A DNA stretch of 64,000 nucleotides from Holophagales bacterium UBA5704 (lineage in GTDB: Bacteria; Acidobacteriota; Thermoanaerobaculia; Multivoradales; UBA5704): assembly GCA_002420005.1 (NCBI GenBank), contig DIHE01000089.1, positions 78,472 through 142,471 on the forward strand, given 5' to 3'. Numbering within the stretch: the stretch's first letter is position 1; each line of letters starts with the position of its first letter. The notes under the pieces are model-generated. The model did no database searches, had not been told where the DNA came from, and saw only the letters and a list, made by a program, of their open reading frames with translations. Positions 52,856 through 64,000 of this stretch are shown here, in pieces. The translations under genes were made by a program, and so were the position numbers.

Positions 52856-55800
52856 AGGCGGTCTGCGCCGCCCGCCGGGCCAACAGGTCGCGCAGGCCTT
52901 GTGCGGTCGCGCGTTCGAGGTAGGGGATGTCCACCCGGTGGCCCAGGTCCTTGGCTCCTGCGGTGTCCACCCGCAGCCGGGCCATCCCGGCCCGGCGGTC
53001 GAACGGCGACTCGTGGAGCGCCACCGCCTGGATCTTGCCGAACGGAGCCACCGTGATCTGCCGCCACAGCCATCCGCTCCGGAAGAGCACCGCACCCTCC
53101 GTCACCGCCCACCCCAGGTGATCCAGGGTCCTGCGGGCCCCCAGCCAGGCCCAGGCGAGCCCCACGGGGACGAGCAGGAGGCCCCAGGCCTGGAGAAAGA
53201 CCACGCCGCCGAACGCGAGGCCGAGCCCGGCGTTCAGCCACTTCTTGAGCACCCGCCGGAAAGCCCGCGGCGGCGCGGAGCTCCAGGTGACCTCCGCGAG
53301 GTGGAGGCCCGGCAACACCTCGTCGAGAAGCCCCTGCAGCTCCTGACGCCGGAGGATCGGTGCGAGCCACTCGCGCTGCGTGGCCTTCTCCTGCTCACCG
53401 CCGTCGGAACCCGCGGTTTCCACCCGCACCGCGACCCGGCCGAGCCGCCGGGCGAACGGTCCCTCCTTCACCGTCACCGCCTGGATGCGGCGCAGGGGGA
53501 TCGTCGCCACCACCCGGGTGAACAGACCGTGCTCGGTGCGCAGGTCCTCCCCCGCGAGCACCAGCCGGAAGCCATGGAGCCGGATCAGCGCCCAGCCCAT
53601 CGAGAGCAGGCGCACCACCAGCAGGAACACGACGAAGGCCAGCAGGGCCGAGCCGACGCGGCCCAGAAGGTGTCCCGACAACGTGAAGCCGTCGCTCACC
53701 GTCCGCATCGCACTCTCGATGGCCTCGCGGCTCAGATCCCTGTCCGTCCGCCAGAACCGGCCCAGGATGCGGTCGGACACCTTCATCTCCCAGAGCACGC
53801 CCCAGGCCGCAGCGACAAGGACGAAGCCGCGGTTGTCGAGAAGACCATGGAGCAGCAGATCGCGCGGCGCGAGCCGGAGCAGCACCCGCTCGCCTGCCGC
53901 AGCGCCCGGCTCCGCCGCCGCTCCAGCCGATTCGTCGCCCCGGCCGAGACGTACGATCCGGCGCATCTCCTCGAACGCGGCGAACGGCAGCACGCTCATC
54001 CGGGCCTCCGGCTCCTGCCCGCCCCCCGTGTCGACCCGGACGGTGACCACTCCGAACATCCGATGAAACACGTTCTGCACCGCATCCAGGTTCTGGATGC
54101 GGCCATAGGGGATGTGCCGTTCCTGGCGGAACAGAAAGCCGGAACGGATCACCAGCTCGTGCGGCTCGAACCGGTAGCGGAACGTGAGGTATCGGCCCAA
54201 GGCGACGATGCCATTGGGAATCAACAGCAGCGGAGCCCACAGCTCCCAGCCCCAGCCGCGGGAGCCGGCGGTGAACAGCAGCACGAGGGCCGGCAGGGCG
54301 ACCGTGCGCAGCAGCGCGCCCAGGCTGAACAGGATCGACAGCGGATGCAGCCGCCGGTCAGACGGCATCGTCGCCCTCCCCCGCCACGAGATGATCGCGG
54401 ATGGCGAGCGCCGTCGCCCGGTCGATGCCGTGCAGATCGACCTGCGCATGATCGGTGCCTGCCGTATAGATCGCGAGCGTCGCCAATCCGTAGGCGCGCT
54501 CGACCGGCCCCTGGGAGACGTCGGTGTGCTGCACCCGCGAACGGGGCACGTGGATGACCAGGCGCCACAGCACGCCGCGACGGACCTCGATGCCCTCGGG
54601 CGCGACCGTATAGGCGGCGTGGCGGTGCGAGATCTCGGGCCACCGGTGGGCGCTCCACACCAGGGCCGATGCGATCCCCAGCCCGGCGAGGCCGAGCAGG
54701 ATCTGCGCCCAGAGCAGCAGAGGCGCGAGCCAGAGGAGCAGCAGAAGCCCGATCGACAGAGCGCAGAGAATCGGCGCGATCACCAGCCAGGCGGTGATCC
54801 GCTGCACCGTGAGCGCGCGCGGATCGAGAGGATGCTCGACGCCGTCGGCGATCGAGGCCGGAGGGCCGGGAAGCGGAGCCGGCTCGGCCGGCGAGGAGGA
54901 CGCGGAGGTCTCAGGATGATCGGTCATGGCCATACGATCTTACGCAGGATCGCAGAGCGAAGTTTTCCCGAGGACATTTGACCCGGAGGGGCCACCGAGG
55001 TAGCGTCCGCTCCATGCACGGGAGGAGAACGCGATGACCTGGGACATCCGTGGCAAGAACGTCCTGATCACCGGTGCGACGAGCGGCCTCGGCCTCGAAG
55101 CCTCGGTGGAGCTGGCCCGGCGCGGTGCGCGGATCACGATGGTCGGCCGCGACCCCGGGCGTACGGCTGCCGCCGTGGCGGAGGTGCGGAGGCGGAGCGG
55201 CTCGGCCGAGGTCGCCTCGCTCCTCTGCGACTTCGCCTCCCAGGCGGACGTCCGCCGGCTGGCCGGCGACGTCCTCGCCCGCCACGACCGGCTCGACGTG
55301 CTGATCAACAACGCCGGCGGCGTCAACAAGGACCGGCTCCTGACGGTGGACGGGATCGAGAGGACCTTCGCCGTCAACCACCTCGGCTATTTCCTGCTCA
55401 CCACCCGGCTCACCGATCTCCTCGTGAAGAGCGCGCCGGCCCGCATCGTCGTCGTCGCCTCCGAAGGGCACCGCCACGGCACGCTCGACTTCGACGATCT
55501 GGGGTTCGCACGCGGCGGCTACAAGATCATGCGCGCCTATGGCCGGTCGAAGCTCGCCAACGTCTTGTTCGCCAACGAGCTGGCCCGCCGCCTCGCCGGC
55601 ACCGGCGTCACCGCGAACAGCCTGCACCCCGGAGCCGTCGACACCAACATCTGGAACGGTGCTCCGGGCTGGGCGAAGCCGCTCATCACCGTCCTCCTGC
55701 GCCCCTTCTTCCTGAGCGTCGAGCGCGGCGCCGCCACCCTCGTTCATCTCGCCGCCAGCCCGGAGGTGGAGGGGGTCACGGGCCGCTATTTCGTCAAGAA

Positions 55801-58800
55801 CCGGCCCGTCCACCCGGCGCGCCGGGCCCAGGACGAAGCCCTGGCGCAGCGGCTCTGGGAGGTGAGCGCGGCGATGGTGGGGGAATAAGATGCATCCCAT
55901 GCCGCACCGCCGCCTCCTTCCGCTGCTCCTGCTCCCCCTGCTCGCCGGCTGCGCCCGGCCGCAGCCCGGCGTCGAGCCGGAGGCCGCCGCCGCTCCGGCT
56001 CCACCAGCCCCTGCCGCCCCAGCCCCCGCTTCGGCCGAGCGCACCGGCTGGCTCGGCGTGGTCCTCGCCACCCAGTCGGTCGACGTGACGGCGGATTCCC
56101 AGGGCCGGCTGGCGGCGGTCTACGTGCAGATCGGAGATACGGTGCGCCAAGGGGACCGGCTCGCCTCGCTCGATCCGCGCCTCGTGGCCCAGGACCTCGA
56201 AATGGCGCGCTCCGGCCTGGTCGCCACCGAAGCGGACGCCGGACGGGCCGCCGCCGAGCTCTCGGAGGCGCAGGCGCGCTGGGACCGGCGGCGCAAGAAT
56301 CCGGAGATCTTCTCGCAGGAGGACCTGGCGGAATCCGAGCTGCGCGTGACCACGGCCCGCTCCACCGTCGAGGTCGCCCAGGCCCGGGTGGCGGAGCAGC
56401 GGGCGCGCGTGCGCCAGCTGGAGACCTCGGTGGGCCAGACCGACATCCGCGCCCCCTTCGCCGGCCGGGTCGCCGAGCGCTTCGCCGATCCCGGGGCGCA
56501 GGTCGGGCCGGGGACGCCGGTGGTCCGCCTGATCAGCGGCGGCGACCTCCAGGTGCGCGCCGCCCTTCCCCCGGACGACGCGCGCACCCTGGCACCGGGA
56601 AGCCGGGTCCTCGCCCGCATCCGCGACCTCGGCCTCGACGTCCCCGGCCGCATCGCGCGCATCGCCCCCGCCGTCGACACCGCCTCCCAGATGGTCTTCG
56701 TCGAGATCCACCTGGAGCCTGCCCCGCAGCTCGCCGGACGGCTGCAGGCAGGGCTGGTGGTGGACGTGCGCGCCGCTACCTGACCGAGGGTCCTTTCCTC
56801 GCAGACGGATCGACTACCAGCTTTCGATCTTCAGCTCCGGGTGAAGCATCTGGACATCACTGACCGCCGCCATCTCCTTCCGGATTTCCACCACCAGCGG
56901 GTGATCCGCCGGGAACCGCGCGGTCGCGATGGCGAGGGCGCGCGCTTCGAGGGCTTGCGCTTCCGCCGCGTGGCCGAGGTGGCGCTGCGCCTGCGCCAAG
57001 CCATGCAGGGAGTAGGCGCGGTGCGGATGGCCCGGCTCCAGCGCGAGATCCCAGGTTTCCAGGGCTTTCCGGAAGTCGGCCGCCGCAGCCGCCCAATGCT
57101 CCCGCTTCAAGGCGATGTCTCCCAGATTGTGGAACGACACCCCGATCTCGATGTGCCCCGGTGCGAACGACTTCAGCTTGATCGCCAGCGCCTGCCGCTG
57201 CAAGGCCTCGGCCTCGTCGAGACGCCCCTCTTCCATGTAGACGTTGGCGAGGTTGTTCAGACTCTTGGCCACGTAGGGATGCTCCGGCCCCAGAAGCCTT
57301 TTCTTGATCAGCAAAGACCGCTTCTGCACCCGCTCCGCATCCGGGTACCGCTCCATGTCGAAGTAGAGATTCCCGAGATTGTTGAGGATCGCCGACACCC
57401 GCTCGTGCCCGGGTCCGAGGTCGTGCTCCCGCAAGGCCAGGGCTTCCAGCAACAGCCGTTCGGCTTCGCCGAAGCGCCGCGCCTGTTGGTGGCACGACCC
57501 CAGCTCGACCAGGCTGCTCGCCAGATGGCCGGTGTCCCCCAGGGCGCGAAAGAGATCGGCCGCCTCGCGGCTCACCGGCTCCGCTTCGGCGAGCCGGCCG
57601 GATTCCCGCAAGACGGCCGCCAGGTCGAGCAGGGTCAGACCGGTTTCGGGATCCCCAGCCGGCAGCTCCGCCCGCTGCAGGGCCAAGGCCTCGCGCAGCA
57701 GCGCCTCCCCCTCCGGATAGAGGGCCAGCGTTCGGTAGACGCCGCCGAGCGTGGCGAGCAACCGGGCGCGGACGAGAGGCTGCCCTGCCAGCTCGTTGTG
57801 GATGCGGGCGGCACCGCGGTCAAGCACCTGGCGGGCGGTCAGATCCCGGCCTTGGGAAGCCGGGTCCGATTCCTGGAAGAGGCCGGCCAGAAATCCCGCC
57901 ACCTGCTGCGCCGTGGCCGCCTCCCGATTGGCCCGCTCCGCCTCGCGGTTGGCCCTCTTCGCCTCCAGCGTCGTCGCGACCGCGCCACCCAGCAGGGCGG
58001 CCACGGCGAGCAGCGCAGCAGCCACCGTGGCCCGATGCCGGCGGGCGAATTTCCCGGCCTGGTATAGAACCCCGGGAGGCATGGCGAGCACCGGCTCGTC
58101 GGCGAGGCGGCGCCGCACGTCCGCCGCCAGCTCGGCGGCCGAGGCGTAGCGGTCGGCGCGCTCCAGGGCCATGGCCTTGAGGACGATGGCATCCAGGTCA
58201 TCGCGCAACGCCCGGCGCAGCGCCTTGGGATCGAGCTGCCGCCGCGCCGCGAGGGTTGCGCGCACCTGCGGGTCCCGCGCCATGAAAAACGCGCTGGGCC
58301 GTTCGACGTCGCCCGCAAGAATGCGGCTCATCAACGCCCGGTCGCTCACCTGGCGAAACGGGCTTCCCCCGGCGAGCAGCTCATAGAGCACGACACCCAG
58401 CGAATAGACGTCCGACCGGGTGTCGAGATCGCCGCCCTGCTCGATGGCCTCCGGGCTCATGTAGGCGATCGTGCCCACGACGCCGTGATCCATCGTCAAG
58501 GCGAGCGGATGGTCGAGCGCCTTGGCGATGCCGAAATCGATGATCTTGGGGTGCGGCGTCCCGGCGCTCTCGGTGACCAGGATGTTCGACGGCTTGAGGT
58601 CCCGGTGGAGCACCGCCTTCTGGTGGGCGTGCTGCACGGCGTCACAGACCGCGGCGAAGATCTCCAGGCGGGCGGGGAGCCCGAGCCCGTGGTCGTCGCA
58701 ATACCGGGTGATCGGCGGACCCGGCACGTGCTCCAGAACGATGTACGGCCGGCCGTCCGGGCTCGTGCCGGCACCGAACACCTGGGCGACGTGCGGATGG

Positions 58801-61800
58801 CTCATCCGGGCGAGAGCCTGGCGTTCCACCTCGAAACGGCGCAGCAGCCGGCGATCGTGGGCGCCGCGGATCAGCTTGAGCGCCACCTGGCGCCGGAACG
58901 GCTCGACCTGCTCGGCGAGATAGACCACGCCATAGCCGCCTTCGCCGAGGAGCCGGAGAAGGCGATAGGGACCGACCCGATCGCCCACTCCGACCAGGGG
59001 CTCCTCCTCCGGTTCCTCGAAAGGCTCGAGGGTCTCCTCCAAGGAGAAGACCGGCCGCCCGGGGTCGGCCAGGGTCGGCAGATCGGCCGTCGGGGCCGCA
59101 GAGTCTGCGTCGGAAGACCCGATCTCGGGCTCGGCGGAGTCCGGATGGTGCCGCATGCTAGGCGAGATCCCGCATCCGCGCGATCTCCTGCGCCACCACC
59201 TCCTGGGCGCGGGCGGCCAGGGCGGCGCGGTCGTCGTGCGCGTACCCGGCGACCGGAATCGGCTCGCCGATGGCGATGCGCACCCGGCCCGGGCGAAAAC
59301 GGATGCCGGAGCGCGGCACGATCCGGGCGGCGCCCTCCACCGCCACCGGCAGCACGTCGACTCCGGTTTCGAGCGCGGCGGCGAAGGTCCCGGTGCGGAA
59401 GCGCAACAGCTCCCCGTCGGGCGACCGCGTCCCTTCGGGAAACGACAGGACGCTCCACCCCTGGTGCAGGCGCTCCGCGAGCTTCCCGACACTGCGCACC
59501 GACTCGCGCCGATCCGAGCGGTTGACGAAAACCATCCCCATCGTCTCCACGTACTGGCGCAGGAGGGGGATGCGGGAGAGCTCCTGCTTGGCGATGAACA
59601 GGACGGGCATCGGCAGCGCCCGGATGAGCAGCGGGATGTCCACCCAGGATTGGTGGTTGGCTACCACAAAATAGGGCCGGCCGGGATCTATCCGTTCGAG
59701 CCCGCGGATGTCGAGGCGGACCCAGCCGGAGGCGAGGAGGACCGGCGCCCAGATCTCCCGGGCGTACCACAGCCCGGGCCGCGGGCTCTGTGCCACTTTT
59801 GACAACAGGAGCGCCGCGAGGAACCCCACCAGGCTCCAAAGGGCGACAAAGACCACCTGAAGGAGATTGATCGGCCACCAGACGAGAGACATGATGCGGC
59901 GCATCCTATCGCATCACGACCGGGCGCCGAGGTGCCCATGGTATGATCCAACATTCACAGGAGGGCTGACACATGTCGATCCTGCAACCGATTCGGTTGA
60001 CCCGCGCCGATCAGATCCCACCCCTCGGCACCGGCAAGGACGCCGGCCCGGAGGACAAGCTCTGGCGCGAGCTGATGCTGGCCTCCTCCGGCTTCGCTCT
60101 CCCTGCCGCCCAGGCCTGGCCGCAGTACTGCGCCCGCCAGGTCTATGACAAGCCGTCCAGCCGCAACTGGCCGACCGTGGCCGCCGCGGCCTGGTACTAC
60201 GCGGACCCGGGCCGGGCGATCGACGGGCGGACACCGGCGCAGTGGTGGCTCGACTGGAGCGGGTGGCAGCTGGGAGGCAAGAGCGGGCCCCATCTCGTCC
60301 GCAAGAGCGCCGAGGCGGCGGACTGGTGGGCGCGCTGGAACGCCGACGCCGCGCACCGCGACGCGGCTCCTGCGGCGCTCCAGATCTTCGGCTCGGACGA
60401 GGTGCTGAGCAGCACCTATGACGGCATGACCATCGGCGCGGCGATCGCGGCCCTGTTGGCAGCCCGCAAGCACGGCGATGCGGACACCGAGGTCGCCCTG
60501 TCGGCCGCGCTCGCCGTCTGGGTCGCCGTCACCGCCCTCGCGGCGACGGCTCCCTCGACGGAAATCAAGGTCTACAACCTGGCCGGCCCCAGCTTCCCCA
60601 AAGTGCCCGACAACATGAACGTGCCGGCCGTCCTCGGCATCGGTGCCCGGTCGACGCCCAACCACGCCGCCGCGGACCCCCGTGCCCTCCTCCTCGCAGA
60701 CCTGATCGAATGGCCGGACGCCCGCCACCCCTGGCCGGCCCGCGAGCCGTTCAACTACTGGTTCCTCCACTTCTCCGCTCTCTGCAACGGCGACTACGGC
60801 CTGGCCCCGGAGCTCACCGCGGACGCGCGGGCCGCCGTGGCGGCGGATGATCCCGCGGCGCTGGACCGCCTCGCCGCCTCGCTCGAAGGAACGCGATGGG
60901 CCGGCTTCGAGATCCGCCGCTGGCCGGGCCTTGCGGCCGGCATCATGGCGGAAGCGCGCAATTTCAACACCGCCTGGGTTCCTGCCTCGGTGGCCCGGCC
61001 GAACGGCCTGATCGAGCTCTGGTTCCCCTGGCCGAAGGCGAAACCCGGCAACCTGAGCTCCGGCAAGGCCTCGATCGACGGCACCGGCTCGATCCAGGTG
61101 GTCTCCGGCTTCGGCACCCTCCCCGGCCTGCAATTGCCGGCCGAGCCGCCCCTGCGCCACTGGATCTTCGATCCCGACGGCTTCCGTCCGGCCGGCGAGC
61201 CCACTCCCGGAATCCCCAAGGCTCCGGAAACCCCCAAGGACCCGGGCCGTACCGACCAGGACCCGCCGAAGAAACCCATCGACGTTCCTCCGGTGGCCGC
61301 TCCCACCCTGGAGGAACGGGTGAAGACCTTGGAGGACGAGGTCCGCGCGCTGCGGGCGGCGGTGGCGGCGTTGCAGGCGCAGCGCTGACCCGGTCAAGAA
61401 ACCGGCTTCGCCACACCCGGCCGGCGCCGGTCACCTCTCCCCCGCCGCCCGATACGCCCTTTCCAGGGCGGGCAGGAGGTCGAGCGACCGCCGCAAGGCC
61501 GCGGTCAGCGCGCGCAGCTCGCGCCGTTCTTCCGCACGTAGAGGGCGGCCGGTGCGGGCGTTGAGCCACGAGGCGAGCACCGGATGGTCGCCGATTCGGT
61601 GGCTCCAGAGGACCGCCGGCACTCCGTCGAGCCGGAGGCCGGCCGGGTGGAGTCGGATGCTCTCCTCCGCCGGGTCGTATGCGATCCTCCCCAGCGGCAG
61701 CTCAGGGTCTCCTCTCAGCAAGTCGCCGCCGGTCTCCCGGTTTCCCGGCTCTCCGAGGTGTGCGGCGAGCAGCTCCTGCCCGCAGGCGGCGAGGTCGCGA

Positions 61801-64000
61801 AAAAGTGATCGATGCAGAGGGAAGTGAATCCGCGGCAGCTCGCACGCGAGGAGCTTGCCGAAGCGGCCCCGATAGCCGGGTGCGTGGAGGACTCCATAGA
61901 CGTAGGCGAGCACCTCGCCGGGCTCCGGGGGCTCCCCGTAGAGCTCCGCGAGATGGTCCCGGAGGGCCGGGGCCACGTTGGGACGCCGCTCCCCGGCGTC
62001 GTCCAGGTACAGCGGAAAAGCGCAGGTGACGTCGTAGGAGCTGACCACTTTGTGGCCGGGCAGCACGGCGGTGACGAACGCGCCGGGTTCCCCTTTGTGC
62101 TGCCGGGGCACGAGAAGGGCGACATTTCCCGGCTGGCGCAGGTGGCGGGCCAGAGTCGGGCGGGGCCGGGTGACCGCCTCCGGGGTGAAGATCAGGTAGC
62201 GCAGGTCGAACGGCCGCGGCAGCCAGGCGGTGAGATGCGGCAGCCAGTCGCGGCGGCCGATGCGCCGCAGGCGCTCTTCGAGGGTGCGCCGGTCGGATGC
62301 GGTCACCAGCGCATCCCGGCCGGTGATCAGGCCGGTCGAATGCACGGGAAAGATCTCGTCGAGCGGCGTTCCCCGCCGAAAGGCCTGCTCCGTGGCGAGG
62401 TCCTCGCCCGGGCGGAAAAGGAACAGCGGCGCCCGCGGCCGGATCTCGCGCCACGTGGTGGTGGCGACGCTCCCGCAGCGCAGCACGGCGAGCTTCTGGC
62501 TCCGTGGTCCGTAGAGATCGGCATGGACCACCCGGCGCGCCAACCCGGGCTTTTTCACCAGGACGACGAGGGCGGCCCCCTGCGCGATGCCGGGAAAAAG
62601 GTTGTCATCCCGGCCTCCGGCCGGTGCGCGCTCGCGTTTGCGGCGGTTGCCGTGCAGGTCGAGCAGGTAGATCTCCTCGAACGTCTGGAGGAGCGAGGCC
62701 CGCAGCCCGCGCAGGGTCGGTGCGTCAAGGCCGTTGTGATTGAGAACGAAGGCGACGATCCCTTCACCCTGGCGCTCGATCATCCACTGCGCAAGCCGGA
62801 GGAAGCGGACCCAGGTGTCTTGCAGCCACTTGATGTTGCGTTCGGCGAGCGGTTTCCCTTCGCACGTCCTCCAGGCGCCGAGCAGCCGCGCCATCCAGGG
62901 GCTTGCCGCGGGCGGTTGGCCGATCCAGGGCGGATTGCCGAGGAGCACCGGCAGCGTGGGCCTCACCCCCTCGGTCCCCCTCTCCCATCGCGCCCCCAGC
63001 CGGCCCGGAGAAGGGGAGGTACACCCACCCAACTCCGGCGGTTCGGCCAGGGCGTCGCGTTGCCGCAGGACCTCCCCGGCCCGTTCCGGCTCGACGCCGT
63101 GGCCGCGGAGAAACCGCCGGAGAGCCCTGCGGCCCCGGGCACAGGAGTCCTCCAGGATCTCCCACCCTTCCGAGTCCGGCAGGAGTTGATCGCGCAGGAA
63201 GGCCGCTTTGTCGGCCCGGTGCCGCAGAGCCTCCCGCCAAGCGGCGAGGACGAAATTGAGAGGACCGGCGGCCGGGTCGAGAAGCCGCACCGCCGGGTGC
63301 GCGAGACCCTCCGGATGGCCGAAACGGATTTGCACGAGGAATTGGACCGACCGCACAATCCATCCCACGGCCGGCGGCGGCGTGGCGCAGACGCCCGGGA
63401 GCCCCTTCACGCCCCGCCCTCGCCCGCCAGATCGACCACATGGACCTCCAGGAGGGCGCCCGCCCGGCGCAGCACCTGAAATTGCACCCGCCGGCTCAGG
63501 CCGAGAGCCTTCCACGCCACGGGCAGCGGAAGGCCGCGGGCACCGAGCGTCGCGACGAAATACCACTCGGCGCCCGCCTCGAACAGCTCAACCTCTGCCG
63601 GCTGGAGGACCCTCCAGGAGAGCGGAAAGGGGACCAGGGCGACGCGGTCCCCGGCCTTCACCCCAAGGGTTTCGCACAGCTCCCCGGGAAATGGCAGGAC
63701 CCCCGGATCGAGAATCTCGGCCTCGATCGTCCAGGCCGGCGGCGGCGCCTCCCCTCTCAATGCACCGGCCGCTCGCCCGGCCGCCACACCGAGAGTTTCT
63801 TGAGGTCCTGCGAGGCCGGCCGCATCCAGTCTTCCAGGATGCATTCGAGGCACGAGCGGACTTCGGTGGGAAAGTCGTAGGCCAAACCCTGTTCGTAGAT
63901 CTCCTCTTCGCGCGGCGACGGCGGTACGCTCGCCAGCACGTCCTCCAGGTGCTGCTGCAACCGTCTCTGCATCCGGGCCGCCCGGGCGATCGCCTTGCGC

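Overview
The window is a GC-rich bacterial chromosome segment packed with genes. The gene mix suggests an Acidobacteriota-like organism: a secreted RHS/YD-repeat protein, a TPR-CHAT peptidase beside an ECF sigma/anti-sigma pair, a PknB-type kinase with TPRs, a VCBS/UnbV protein and an outer-membrane barrel. This placement is an inference from gene content; there is no rRNA or other marker. I saw no tRNA, rRNA, CRISPR array, insertion sequence or prophage.

Layout. 1-4356: a truncated secreted YD-repeat protein and a small exported protein, both minus strand. 4768-5778: a nitrilase-superfamily hydrolase. 5930-38986: a large unusual locus. It has a four-gene plus-strand operon (two family-X proteins, a catalytically dead patatin, an intact patatin), a facing two-gene minus-strand unit (Z and Y), and a minus-strand operon of about 24.5 kb and 16 genes running from 37509 down to 12969. 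No gap in that operon exceeds about 37 nt and many junctions are 4-nt overlaps. Two LuxR-type regulators with degenerate receiver domains sit just upstream of it.

The locus is built from repeatedly reused families, named here by letter. X (3 copies) always sits with a patatin. Y (4 copies) has internally duplicated halves and looks beta-rich. Z (4 copies) is a short helical module ending in a GDxLQR motif. W (2 copies) resembles DUF1702. U (2 copies) carries an HPHEILWFVKD motif. V has 2 copies. UbiB/ABC1 kinases have 2 copies. Several members keep a recognised enzyme fold but have lost catalytic residues: one of three patatins, one of two UbiB kinases, the SGNH domain, the formylglycine-generating-enzyme-like domain and the receiver domain of one regulator. 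The intact enzymes (two patatins, a UbiB kinase, an acyltransferase) point to membrane or storage-lipid chemistry. The function of the whole is unknown, and this is the best candidate here for an undescribed system.

39357-43093: an outer-membrane barrel gene broken by a stop codon just after its signal peptide, a sodium/solute symporter and a serine hydrolase lipoprotein. 43165-49008: an exported TPR-CHAT peptidase, two small unknown proteins and an ECF sigma/anti-sigma pair. 49090-56783: a methyltransferase, a BNR-repeat exoprotein, carbamate kinase, a YdbS/YdbT-type PH-domain pair, a short-chain dehydrogenase and an efflux adaptor lipoprotein. 56814-61388: a Ser/Thr kinase with TPRs, a PlsC-type acyltransferase and an unknown 471-residue protein. 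61431-64000: an adenine-specific DNA methyltransferase, an AbrB-like small protein and a partial gene, probably the edge of a restriction or defence locus.

Several stand-alone genes are preceded by an extended -10 element of the form TGC(G/n)TAnnnT. In some it lies so close to the start codon that the mRNA is probably leaderless.
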